Shown here one piece after another: positions 36,278 through 44,321 of a stretch of DNA of 64,000 nucleotides. Location: contig NZ_BDAW01000012.1 in the NCBI RefSeq assembly GCF_001625085.1, forward strand, positions 1-64,000, given 5' to 3'. The DNA comes from Nocardia acidivorans NBRC 108247 (GTDB taxonomy: Bacteria > Actinomycetota > Actinomycetes > Mycobacteriales > Mycobacteriaceae). A program made the position numbers and the translations under genes. Each line of letters begins with the position of its first letter. Positions within the stretch are counted from its first letter, which is position 1. The notes under the pieces are model-generated. The model was not told the origin of the DNA, ran no database searches, and worked only from the letters and a program-made list of their open reading frames with translations.

Positions 36278-39193
36278 TCAGAGCGCGGCGAGCAGTTTGT
36301 CCGCCGCCGCCTCGATCCGATCCTCGTCCAGCAGAACGGAATTCGCGGCCGGGCCCAAAGGGATGAAACTGTCCTCACTGGTGACCCGGGCAATGCGCCC
36401 GTCGAATCCGGCATCCAGCAGCGCGGTGCACACCGCCTCGGAAACGCCTCCACTGCGGCGGGTTTCATCGGCGATGAGCACGCGACCGGTCGCGCGCGCG
36501 TTGTCCAGCAGATCATCGACCGGCAGCGGCGCGAGCCAGCGCAGATCCACGACCCGCGCGTGCACGCCGCGCTCGGCCAGCCGCCGCGCCACCCGCAGAC
36601 TCATCGGCACGCCATTGGCGAAACTGACGATCGTCAAATGCGTTCCGGTGCCGTGCACGCGGGCCTGGCCGATCTCGATATGACGCACCGCGTCCGCCGG
36701 GGCCAGCCAGCCGCCGTCGCCGGGGCGGTGCAGATCACGCGTGTGATAGAGCGCGATCGGCTCCAGGTAGACGCAGACCCGCCCGTCCACCCGCGCGGCG
36801 GAGACACAGGTGCGCAGCATGGCGGCGGCATCGTCGGCGCGGGATGGCGTGGCGATCACCAGACCGGGGATATCCCGCAGTGCCGCAATGGAATTGTCAT
36901 TGTGAAAGTGTCCGCCGAAGCCCTTCTGATAGGCGTATCCGGCGATGCGCACCACCAGCGGATTGCGGTACTGCCCATTGGAGAAGAAGGACAGCGTCGC
37001 CGCCTCGCCGCGCAGTTGATCCTCGGCATTGTGTACGTAGGCCAGGTACTGGATCTCCGGAATCGGGACGAATCCGGCCAGCGCGGAGCCCAGGGCGGTG
37101 CCGAGCACGCTCTGTTCATCCAGGAGTGTGTCGAAAACCCTTCGCACGCCGAAGGTCTGCTGCAAACCCTTGGTGACGCCGTACACCCCGCCCTTGCGCC
37201 CGACATCCTCACCGAACACCAGCACATCCGCATCGCGGCTCAGCAGCTGCCCGAGCGTGTGATTGACGGCCTGCGCCAACGTCATCGGAGTTCCGGCGGC
37301 ACTCGCCGAATTCGCCCCCGAAACCGGTTGACCCGCAGCGGCGTACTTCGGCGCGATCGCCCGAGGGCTCCCCGATGCGGAGGCGGCCGACCGCGCGGAG
37401 CCGCTGACGGCCGAGCCGCCCACACCCGATTCGCCGCGGTCGACCGCGCTCGACCCGGTGCGACCGCCCGAACCCGTGGCCCCAACGGGGACCGATCCGG
37501 TGAGAGCGCCCCCGCCGGAGCCGGTCGAGCCGGCGGCCCCGGATCCCGAGCCGATGGCGACCGATCCGGTGAGACCGCCCGCGTCCGGGCCGGAGGAGCC
37601 GACGGGGGCGGATCTCGAGGAGCTGCCGGGTGCCGATCGCGTGAGACCGCCCGCGCCCGAGCCGGAGGAGCCGACGCTGGTGGATCCCGGGGAGCTGCCG
37701 GGTGCCGGTCCGGTGAGACCACCTCCGGTCGATCTGGTCGACCCATGGGTCGTGGATCCCGTCGAGCCGACCGTGCCCGAGCCGGTGGTACCGACGGTGA
37801 CCGAGCCGGTAAGGCCGCCTCCGCCGGAGCCGGTGGATCCGCCGGTGCCGGATCCCGTGGAGCCGATGGTGACCGAGCCCGAGGACCCGAGGGTGACCGA
37901 GCTGGTGGAGTTGGTGGCCACCGCGCCGGTGGAGATCGCGGCCGCTGTGCCGGTGGCATTGACGGCGGCCGAGCCGGGGATCGCCGAGGCCGTGCCGCTG
38001 GTGCGCAGGGCGTCGGTGCGCACCACGCTCGGCCGGGACGGCGCGATCGGGGCCATGATCGCGCTCGCGGAGGTGAGTTTCGCTTCGCCCCAGACGCTTT
38101 CGGCCGTCGCGGTGACGCGCGCCCCGATATCGCTGTACCGGCGCAGGATCTCGCCGGGTGTGGCGAAGCCCGCGGTGATCAGCAACCGTGCGGTGCGGGT
38201 CACCGGATCGCCGTGCAGATCGCTCGCCAAATCGGCGGGGCGGCGATACGCGGTCTCGACATCGGATCCGGCATGGCCGAGCAGTCGCACGGTCCGCATT
38301 CGCAGGAATGCCGGTTTGCGGTGCGCGCGAACCCAATTCGCCGCCTCCTGAGCGGTGGCGAAGGTCTCCGCGAGGTCCGAGCCGTCGGTGTCGAACCAGC
38401 GCAGTCCGGGTCGTGCACCGTACGCCTGCTCGATCCATCCGCGCGGGGTCGGCACGCTGATCCCGATGCCATTGTCCTCGCACACGAACAGCAATGGCAT
38501 GGGCACGCCCAGCTGCGCGGTGTGCACGGCGGTATTGATCGCACCCACCGCCGTCGAGTGATTGGCCGAGGCATCGCCGAAACTGCACACCACCACCGCG
38601 TCCGAAGGCCATTCGCAGGCCACCTTCAGCTGCATGGCGCGTTCGAGCGCGAAGGCCAGCCCCACCGCGCGCGGCAGATGCGAGGCGATGGTGGAGGTCT
38701 GCGGAATGATATTCGCGGCCTTGCTGCCGAAAACCTTGTGCCGCCCACCGGAAATCGGATCGGCGACCGCCGCCACCACCCCCAGCAGCACATCCCTGAT
38801 CGGATCCAGCCCCGCGACCCGCCGGGCCCGCTGGACGAAGAACGCCCCCGAGCGATAGTGCAGCAGCGCCGGATCGTCCACCCGCAGCGCCGCCGCCACC
38901 GCCGCATTCCCCTCATGTCCCGAGGAGCCGATGCTGTAGTACCCGCGCCCCTCGCGCGCGAGCTGCCGCGCCGCCAGATCCAGCTGCCGCGAGGTGGCCT
39001 GCGCCTCGAACAGTTCCAGGCCCTGCGTCCCGGTCAGCCGACTCCCCGGCGTGAGCGATTCCTGTTGTGGCCGAGCCGCTCCCGGTCTCGTGGCCGCGAC
39101 TTCCGCGCGAAACCATCCATCGACTTCGGCCTCCCGCTCGTTGATGCGACCCACCCTCTCCCGTATGTCCCATATGTCGCGTCCGCCGGGCAT
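36278..39193 (-). CDS. fused alpha-ketoacid dehydrogenase E1 (alpha+beta) with long repeat linker
   Basis: Thiamine-diphosphate-dependent E1 component, alpha and beta chains in one polypeptide of 971 residues. The alpha part (1-~395) has SSGHEGNAAVAAAL, HYRSGAFF and the TPP motif beginning GDASANHS and ending CEDNGIGIS. The beta part (~637-971) has VLVFGEDVGRKGGVYGVTKG, FVPIPEIQYLAYVHNAEDQL, GGHFHNDNS and VLIADETRRSGGVSEAV. They are joined by ~240 residues of Gly/Ser/Thr repeats; usual fused enzymes are about 700-730 residues. No E2 or E3 gene is nearby. Start is ATG 39193 or the preceding GTG 39196; no ribosome-binding site is seen. Confidence 0.9.
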   Translation of the reverse strand: MPGGRDIWDIRERVGRINEREAEVDGWFRAEVAATRPGAARPQQESLTPGSRLTGTQGLELFEAQATSRQLDLAARQLAREGRGYYSIGSSGHEGNAAVAAALRVDDPALLHYRSGAFFVQRARRVAGLDPIRDVLLGVVAAVADPISGGRHKVFGSKAANIIPQTSTIASHLPRAVGLAFALERAMQLKVACEWPSDAVVVCSFGDASANHSTAVGAINTAVHTAQLGVPMPLLFVCEDNGIGISVPTPRGWIEQAYGARPGLRWFDTDGSDLAETFATAQEAANWVRAHRKPAFLRMRTVRLLGHAGSDVETAYRRPADLASDLHGDPVTRTARLLITAGFATPGEILRRYSDIGARVTATAESVWGEAKLTSASAIMAPIAPSRPSVVRTDALRTSGTASAIPGSAAVNATGTAAAISTGAVATNSTSSVTLGSSGSVTIGSTGSGTGGSTGSGGGGLTGSVTVGTTGSGTVGSTGSTTHGSTRSTGGGLTGPAPGSSPGSTSVGSSGSGAGGLTRSAPGSSSRSAPVGSSGPDAGGLTGSVAIGSGSGAAGSTGSGGGALTGSVPVGATGSGGRTGSSAVDRGESGVGGSAVSGSARSAASASGSPRAIAPKYAAAGQPVSGANSASAAGTPMTLAQAVNHTLGQLLSRDADVLVFGEDVGRKGGVYGVTKGLQQTFGVRRVFDTLLDEQSVLGTALGSALAGFVPIPEIQYLAYVHNAEDQLRGEAATLSFFSNGQYRNPLVVRIAGYAYQKGFGGHFHNDNSIAALRDIPGLVIATPSRADDAAAMLRTCVSAARVDGRVCVYLEPIALYHTRDLHRPGDGGWLAPADAVRHIEIGQARVHGTGTHLTIVSFANGVPMSLRVARRLAERGVHARVVDLRWLAPLPVDDLLDNARATGRVLIADETRRSGGVSEAVCTALLDAGFDGRIARVTSEDSFIPLGPAANSVLLDEDRIEAAADKLLAAL
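37289..38005 (-). repeat. degenerate tandem repeats encoding the Gly/Ser/Thr linker of E1
   Basis: The DNA repeats imperfectly with a clear 72-bp (24-codon) period, for example around 37611 and 37683, giving protein units such as GSSGSGAGGLTRSAPGSSSR. Shorter words (STGSGGGGLTGS and GTTGSGTVGSTGS) recur through the stretch. The antisense strand is open as well, with a PEPV-rich reading, a by-product of the composition. Confidence 0.8.
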
Positions 39194-39292
39194 CACACTA
39201 GATGCGAAAAGCGCAGGTCCGGCGCAACTCCAGTCGGGTCGGCTGGTCGCGGCACTCCCTCGATTGTGGCGCGGCCGGCAGCGGTGTGCGAG

Positions 39293-39869
39293 CTATTCGG
39301 GCCAGTCGCCCCGCCGCATCATGTCGATGATCAAGGCCGCGATATTCCAGGCGTCATCCCCGCCGCGATGATGGGTCCCCTCGAGCGGCAGCTCCGCCGC
39401 CTTCAGCGCGCCCGCCATACCGAAGCGGTGCCCGGTGCCGCGCGAGGCCGAGAACGCGAGTTTGGCATTGGTGTGCCTCGAGCCGAAAGGGTAGGGGACT
39501 TCGGTTGCGGCACACTGTCGTTCGAACTGCTGACGGTCGTACGCGCCCCAACTGGCCCACGGTCTGGAATCGGCGTGGAATTCGGTCCGCAGCAGCGCGC
39601 ACGCCTCGGCGAAGGAGATGCCGGTGGCCACCAACTCCGGGGTGAGGGTGGTCAGTTCGGTGCAGAATTCGCTGACCGTCGAGCGCTCCGGGCGCACCAG
39701 AATGCTGTGTTCGGCCACGCGTTCACGGGCCTCGGTATACGCGTTCACGGGCCTCGGTATCCAGGACGCAGAGCCCGATCTCGATGATCTCCATCGGTTG
39801 GCCGGGCGGGTTCGGCCCGCGCCAGCAGGTGGCTTCCACATCCACCACATTGAGGTACCTGGTATGCAT
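39293..39869 (-). pseudogene. 3'-5' exonuclease (ERI1/KapD-like DEDDh family), frameshifted by a tandem duplication
   Basis: From ATG 39869 the product begins MHTRYLNVVDVEATCW (ExoI, Asp/Glu) and continues to EIGLCVLDTEARERV. An exact second copy of 22 bases then shifts the frame and a TGA follows within a few codons. The rest of the enzyme continues in another frame from EARERVAEHSILVRPE to the end, with ExoII SWGAYDRQQF and ExoIII HRGGDDAWNIAAL intact. Removing one 22-base copy restores a single 184-residue frame. The break may be real or a sequencing or assembly error. Upstream on the same strand is a META-domain lipoprotein. Confidence 0.85.
39717..39760. repeat. perfect 22-bp tandem duplication
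   Basis: Bases 39717-39738 and 39739-39760 are identical; each copy begins ACGCGTTCACGGG and ends CCTCGGTAT. 22 is not a multiple of three, so the duplication causes the frameshift in the exonuclease gene. Confidence 0.95.
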
Positions 39870-39924
39870 CGCCGGACGGTACCGCTCGGATACCGCCCGG
39901 CGACGACGATTTCGACGCCCCGCG

Positions 39925-40707
39925 CTACTCCGCGTGCAGTTTCAGTCCCGTCCCGTTGCCGGTGTTCTTCAGGCTCAGCGTAGTGGCATCGACTGTGGCC
40001 GTGACCTTTCCGTCCAGAGCCGTCAGCACCGCCCGCTCCACATCCATCACCTGCGGATCGCACATCATCTTGGTGGTGGCGATCTGGAAGCTGATCTCGG
40101 AGCCGCTGATCTCGGCGCGCCCGGTCATGGTGTTGCAGCCCGCGGTACCCGAGACCGATCCGTCCGGTGCGATGGTGAGCGTCGGGCGCACCTCGTCCAG
40201 GGTCCGCGACCGCTCGACCGCGTCATTGCGCACCAGCGAGTCGACGATCCACGGCGTCCCGACCATCGGCTTGTCCGGATTCGCGACCTTGCGATCGAGC
40301 AGCGTCACCGTGCTGCCATTACCGGTGATGGTCAGATCCGAGCCGCTGAGCTTCCAGGTCGGCGAGGAGCGCAGCACCCCGAGCGCCCACTCGTCCGCGC
40401 CCGCGTTCTCGCCCGGGCAGCCCATCATGGTGCTGGCCAGCTCACCGACCTTCAGAACCCCGCCGTCCAGGGTAACCGGCCCGGTCGCGGTATTGCAGCC
40501 CGCGTTCGCGGACACCCGCCCGTCCCGGAACTGCAGCGTCAACGGCCCGCCACCCGGAATCCCGGTCCCCTCGACCCCGGTGGATACGAACGACCGTCCC
40601 ATCGGCGTCTCCGTCGGCTGATCGCCGGCCTGCTGCGAATTCGTGCACCCGGCCACCGCCCCCACCGTCACGGCGAGCAGCGCACACCACCTGCGAGTTG
40701 CTGACAT
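39925..40707 (-). CDS. META-domain (HslJ-like) lipoprotein
   Basis: A 260-residue exported lipoprotein. The lipobox is VGAVAGC, with modified Cys near residue 21. Two META domains follow: repeat 1 with VSANAGCNTATGPV and STMMGCPGE, repeat 2 with VSGTAGCNTMTGRA and TTKMMCD. Each keeps the paired Cys seen in HslJ-type folds. Members are linked to heat, drug or envelope stress, but the function is not established. The start ATG 40707 is set by the signal peptide; the frame is open to 40869. Confidence 0.85.
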   Translation of the reverse strand: MSATRRWCALLAVTVGAVAGCTNSQQAGDQPTETPMGRSFVSTGVEGTGIPGGGPLTLQFRDGRVSANAGCNTATGPVTLDGGVLKVGELASTMMGCPGENAGADEWALGVLRSSPTWKLSGSDLTITGNGSTVTLLDRKVANPDKPMVGTPWIVDSLVRNDAVERSRTLDEVRPTLTIAPDGSVSGTAGCNTMTGRAEISGSEISFQIATTKMMCDPQVMDVERAVLTALDGKVTATVDATTLSLKNTGNGTGLKLHAE

Positions 40708-40726
40708 GTAGCCGATCGTACGGACC

Positions 40727-42133
40727 TCACACCGGCATGCCGAGTGCCGACGCGAGGGTTCCGCCGATCGCCTGGACGAAGGCCGCGAGCGCGCCCGGGT
40801 CCAGGAATTCGGTGGGGACGTCACGTTGATGGCAACCCGGTTGGGCGGCAACGCCATTGAGGCGGGCATCGAGCCACAGGACCGCGCTGGCCGTGCCGGA
40901 GACGGCGGCGACGCCGTGTTCGGAGAGCAGGTCCCGGGTGTAGGCGACGCTGGCGTTCGGGTCCTGGCAGTAGGTGTCGTAGAGGTTGTTGACCGCGTTG
41001 ATCGGCATCACCTCGTCGAGCGGGGCCTCGTAGAGGTAGACGGGCGCGGCCGGGGTGCCGCGGCGGCCGAGGCTGAGTTCGTCCAGCACCGGCTGCATTT
41101 CGGGCGAGCGCATGGGGTCGCCCGGATAGTCGAACAGGCCCTTGATGTCGATGAACGGGAACCCCGCGAATTGTAGTGCCACGCATTGGTTTTCGTGTAC
41201 CAGGCGGACGGCCTTGCCGAGCGGATTCATATGCTGCTCGATGAACCGGTTGACCTCGGGGTACTCGCGGGCGACGCCGAACAGCCCGCCCAGGACCGCC
41301 CCGCCGAAGGTGGAGGTGCCGTTGTTGTAGTCGACGGCCATGCGGATATCGGCCATCAGGCCGCCCGTGGCGGAGCCGACGATATTCAGTTCGGGAGCGT
41401 ACTCGGGAGCGAGTTCCGCGGCGTGCGCGGTGGGAATGGCCCCGCCCGAATACCCCCACATCGTGACACGGGTGGCCGCGCCGGTCAGGGCGGCGGGCTC
41501 GAAATTCTCCGCGGCGCGAATGCCGTCGAGGGTGATGCGACCGCCGAGTGGGCCGACCGCGTAGGCGGCGTTCGGTCCCTGGTGATCGGGGATGACCACG
41601 GCGTGCCCGCGCTGCAACATGGCCTGGACCTCGATGAACTCCGCGCCGATCACGGGATTCAGCGGATTGGGCAGCGACCCCATCTGCAGGGTGTAGGACG
41701 GCGCGCAATTCTGCGACAGCGAATCCTCGGCGAACTGGAAGGAGAGCAGGCCGCGCTCGCCGCTCGGGGCAGGGCGATGCGGGACGATGACGGTCGCGAC
41801 CGCCGCGATCGCCGCACCCCGGGTATCGGTGCTGCGATAGGACAGCTGCCAGGCGTTCACATTGAGCGGAATCAGCCAGAAATTGGCGAGATTCACCTGT
41901 CGTGCGGCCAGGATCTCACCGGGTCGCGCCGCCGCCACCTTCGACGAATCCGGTTGGTAGAAAACGGGATCCAGGTATGGCGGGGCCGGGGGCAATGGAA
42001 AGGGGAGTGCTGGATCAACCGTAACCGGCTCCGCCGCAGCGGTATTCGGTGCGATCGGGCACAGGCTCATGGTCAATCCGGCTGCCACGGCCAGGCAGGC
42101 TTGGGCGATGGTCGCCCGGGTCCCCGCTGTCAT
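40727..42133 (-). CDS. secreted lipase (LIP family, PF03583 type)
   Basis: Exported triacylglycerol lipase-like protein of 468 residues. A signal peptide (to about AAAEP, residue 35) is followed by the LIP alpha/beta-hydrolase fold: NLANFWLIPLNVNAWQLSYR, AVVIPDHQGPNAAYAVG, the nucleophile elbow MWGYSGGAIPTAHAAEL (Ser229) and APLDEVMPINAVN with the catalytic Asp region. ATG 42133 has GGAGGAG five bases upstream. It lies divergent from a TetR regulator, the likely controller. Confidence 0.9.
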   Translation of the reverse strand: MTAGTRATIAQACLAVAAGLTMSLCPIAPNTAAAEPVTVDPALPFPLPPAPPYLDPVFYQPDSSKVAAARPGEILAARQVNLANFWLIPLNVNAWQLSYRSTDTRGAAIAAVATVIVPHRPAPSGERGLLSFQFAEDSLSQNCAPSYTLQMGSLPNPLNPVIGAEFIEVQAMLQRGHAVVIPDHQGPNAAYAVGPLGGRITLDGIRAAENFEPAALTGAATRVTMWGYSGGAIPTAHAAELAPEYAPELNIVGSATGGLMADIRMAVDYNNGTSTFGGAVLGGLFGVAREYPEVNRFIEQHMNPLGKAVRLVHENQCVALQFAGFPFIDIKGLFDYPGDPMRSPEMQPVLDELSLGRRGTPAAPVYLYEAPLDEVMPINAVNNLYDTYCQDPNASVAYTRDLLSEHGVAAVSGTASAVLWLDARLNGVAAQPGCHQRDVPTEFLDPGALAAFVQAIGGTLASALGMPV

Positions 42134-42297
42134 TTCGAACTCCTCCACGCCACCCGAGCGCCCACCCCCCGAGTAAATAGAGAGCGCTTGGTATCTAAGT
42201 TGTGCCGCCGACCCTAGGGCGTGGGCATGGAGTGTGTCAACGCTCACGTCGGGGTGCTGATTCGTCACCCCCCGCGCACACGGCAGGATGGTGCGAT

Positions 42298-42915
42298 GTG
42301 ACTGAAGTTTCGCGTCCGCGCCGCACCCAGCAGGAGCGCCGGACCGCCACGGTGACCAAACTGGTCGACGCCACCATCGCGGCGATCGGAGAGGTCGGCT
42401 ATCAACGCTCCACGGTGCAGGAGATCTGCGGTCGCGCCGGACTCTCGGCCGGGGCCATGTTCCGCCAGTTCGACACCCGCCTGGATTTGATCGTGCGCAC
42501 CACGCAGGAGGGGTTCGGCCGCCAGCTCGACGCGTATCGCTCGACCATGGAACGCCTTGGCGCACAGGACAATGCCCTCGATACCGCCCTGCGATTCCTG
42601 CGCGCGGCGCAATCGTCGCACCTCTCGCACGCACTGCGCGAGATCTTCCTGGCCGCACGTTCGGATGCCGAACTGCGCCGGCGCATCGAACCCATCGCGC
42701 AGGCCTACTACGGCGAAATCGTGGCAACCTTGGACCGCACCGGACTGCTCGACGCCTATCCGGCCGAGAGCCGAGAGCCGATCTTCTTCCTGGTGCTGCA
42801 CCTGTTCTCGGGTGAGGCGGTGGTCCGCGGCGTCTACCCGCGACCCGAGATCGACGATGCCGTCCTGCGGCTGATCGAGGACATGCTCGCCATGTACGCC
42901 ACCCGCGACCCGTAG
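42298..42915 (+). CDS. TetR-family transcriptional regulator
   Basis: A 205-residue regulator. The N-terminal helix-turn-helix reads IGEVGYQRSTVQEICGRAGL then SAGAMFRQFDTRLDLIV; the C-terminal part is the usual helical ligand-binding domain. GTG 42298 has AGGA about nine bases upstream. Divergent from the secreted lipase with a 164-base gap, the classical arrangement for a TetR repressor and its target. No unambiguous palindrome was found in the gap. Confidence 0.9.
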   Translation: MTEVSRPRRTQQERRTATVTKLVDATIAAIGEVGYQRSTVQEICGRAGLSAGAMFRQFDTRLDLIVRTTQEGFGRQLDAYRSTMERLGAQDNALDTALRFLRAAQSSHLSHALREIFLAARSDAELRRRIEPIAQAYYGEIVATLDRTGLLDAYPAESREPIFFLVLHLFSGEAVVRGVYPRPEIDDAVLRLIEDMLAMYATRDP

Positions 42916-42923
42916 CGCGCGGT

Positions 42924-43127
42924 CGCACCGACGGGCATGTACTCACGCGGCTGCTGCCCCTGCTCGCCCATGACCGGCTGCACCTCTCGTCCTCCGGCAA
43001 CGGTCTGGTCCTGGCCGCGTTGGGCGCGGACGCGGTCTTCGGCGCGACCCAGCCGAGCCGGGTCCGCCGCCACCTCTCACCCACGCACGACGCCCCGGTC
43101 GAGCGGCGCCGCACCCAGTCCCGGTGA
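42924..43127 (+). pseudogene. possible remnant of an SGNH-hydrolase gene
   Basis: An open frame of 67 codons without a start reads LLPLLAHDRLHLSSSGNGLV followed by LAALGADAVFGATQ and a basic tail, then TGA. DRLHL-S-x-x-G is the typical catalytic Asp/His block near the C-terminus of GDSL/SGNH hydrolases, so this may be the tail of a gene whose rest was deleted. It starts nine bases after the TetR stop. The evidence is limited to one motif. Confidence 0.35.
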
Positions 43128-43159
43128 TCTTGCCGGGAAGCTGCCGCACCGACCAGGGT

Positions 43160-43193
43160 GTATGCGATCGTGCCGCTGACGACCGCATACAAT
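43160..43193 (+). promoter_or_regulatory. secG promoter with overlapping inverted repeat
   Basis: TACAAT at 43188-43193 lies seven bases before ATG 43201, a typical -10 for a leaderless message. Overlapping it is an inverted repeat GTATGCGATCGT (43160-43171) / ACGACCGCATAC (43179-43190), 11 of 12 pairs matched with a 7-base spacer. A protein bound there would cover the -35 to -10 region. Confidence 0.5.
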
Positions 43194-43200
43194 ACCGACC

Positions 43201-43434
43201 ATGCGCATGTTCCTCGACATCCTTCTGATCATCACCAGCGTGCTGCTGGTGCTGCTGGTGCTGTTGCACCGCGCCAAGGGCGGAGGTCTGTCGAGCCTGT
43301 TCGGTGGTGGTGTGCAGTCCAGTCTGTCGGGTTCCACGGTCGTCGAGAAGAATCTCGACCGCATCACCATCTTCCTCGGCGTGATCTGGTTGATCTCGAT
43401 CCTGGGTATCGGCCTCGAGATCAAGTTCTCCTAG
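43201..43434 (+). CDS. secG: preprotein translocase subunit SecG
   Basis: Small auxiliary subunit of the SecYEG channel, 77 residues with two membrane helices (LDILLIITSVLLVLLVLLH and ITIFLGVIWLISILGIGLEI) and the conserved cytoplasmic loop HRAKGGGLSSLFGGGVQSS. The middle of the protein is nearly identical to mycobacterial SecG. In relatives the gene follows tpiA closely; here about 17 kb separates them. Probably leaderless, and ended by the hairpin at 43446. Confidence 0.95.
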   Translation: MRMFLDILLIITSVLLVLLVLLHRAKGGGLSSLFGGGVQSSLSGSTVVEKNLDRITIFLGVIWLISILGIGLEIKFS

Positions 43435-43445
43435 CTGAGACAAAG

Positions 43446-43489
43446 ACAATCGCCCGGGTCTCGCTTTCAGCGACGCCCGGGCGAATTGT
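43446..43489 (+). terminator. secG terminator
   Basis: Stem ACAATCGCCCGGG (43446-43458) / CCCGGGCGAATTGT (43476-43489), 13 pairs with one bulged base, 17-base loop, starting 12 bases after the secG stop. Confidence 0.7.
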
Positions 43490-43498
43490 GCTGTCCGC

Positions 43499-44200
43499 GT
43501 GCATTATGAATGCATGGACTTGGTAAATGCGGTTACGCCGAGCCTCTCGGGGGTATTGCACCGCGATCTGTTCTGGATGACGTGGAACACCGTCTTGGCA
43601 TGGATACCGGTTGCGCTGGCGCTGCTGGTGTTTCGCTCCGACCCGCAGATGGGCAAGCGTTTGCCGGTCTCGCCGGTGTGGTGGGCGGGGGTGGTGCTGA
43701 TGATGTTGTTCCTGCCCAACGCGCCGTACGTGGTGACCGATCTGGTGCATCTGCGCGATGACATCAAGGCGATCGGCAACGGGCCCGTGGTGAGCACGGT
43801 GCTGCCGGTGTACGGCGTCTTCATCATTTCCGGATTCGTCGCCTACTACCTGGTTCTCGCCGAGCTACGCGGATTCCTGGAGCGGTCCGGATTCGGGGCG
43901 TGGCGCACGCCGATCGTGCTGGCCATCCATTTCCTCTGTGCCATAGGCGTTTTCCTGGGCCGCTGGGTCCGGCTCAACAGCTGGGAACCCGTGGTGCAGC
44001 CCAAGGGCACCCTCGAGCGCATGGTGCTGGCACTGACGTGGGAGTGGGCGCCGATCCTGATCGCGGCGGTCTTCGTGGCCACCGCCCTGGGCCATTTCGT
44101 GACGCGCGCGGTGGTCGAGGCGAGCCTCGCCAGCGCGCGCCGGGGAGCGAGATTGCTGCGGAGTCTGCGGTGGAGCCCGCCGCGGGCCGATCAGGTGTGA
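43499..44200 (+). CDS. DUF1361 membrane protein
   Basis: A 233-residue integral membrane protein with about six helices. The family pattern LPNAPYVVTDLVHL after the second helix, and GVFLGRWVRLNSW, identify DUF1361, of unknown function. GTG 43499 and ATG 43514 are both possible starts; the conserved part begins later. In mycobacteria ppc often follows secG; it is not seen here. Confidence 0.85.
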   Translation: MHYECMDLVNAVTPSLSGVLHRDLFWMTWNTVLAWIPVALALLVFRSDPQMGKRLPVSPVWWAGVVLMMLFLPNAPYVVTDLVHLRDDIKAIGNGPVVSTVLPVYGVFIISGFVAYYLVLAELRGFLERSGFGAWRTPIVLAIHFLCAIGVFLGRWVRLNSWEPVVQPKGTLERMVLALTWEWAPILIAAVFVATALGHFVTRAVVEASLASARRGARLLRSLRWSPPRADQV

Positions 44201-44321
44201 TCGTCGTCTCGTCTGTTTGAGCGGGCCGCGGCCGGGTACCCGGGGTGTTCGTGTGTGCCCGCACGGGCGCACGATCGGGAGAGCGCGGCCCGCCGCGTTC
44301 GTGTGCAGGTGAGGGATGGGT

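Noticed and set aside
36161..39787. 1208-codon open frame on the plus strand
   Set aside because: It is exactly antisense to the E1 fusion gene, which has complete TPP-enzyme motifs. The plus frame has Arg/Gly/His-rich composition and no recognisable domain.
26085..43127. Prophage, integrative element or transposon as cause of the tpiA-secG insertion
   Set aside because: No integrase, recombinase, transposase, phage structural gene, tRNA or flanking direct repeats were found.
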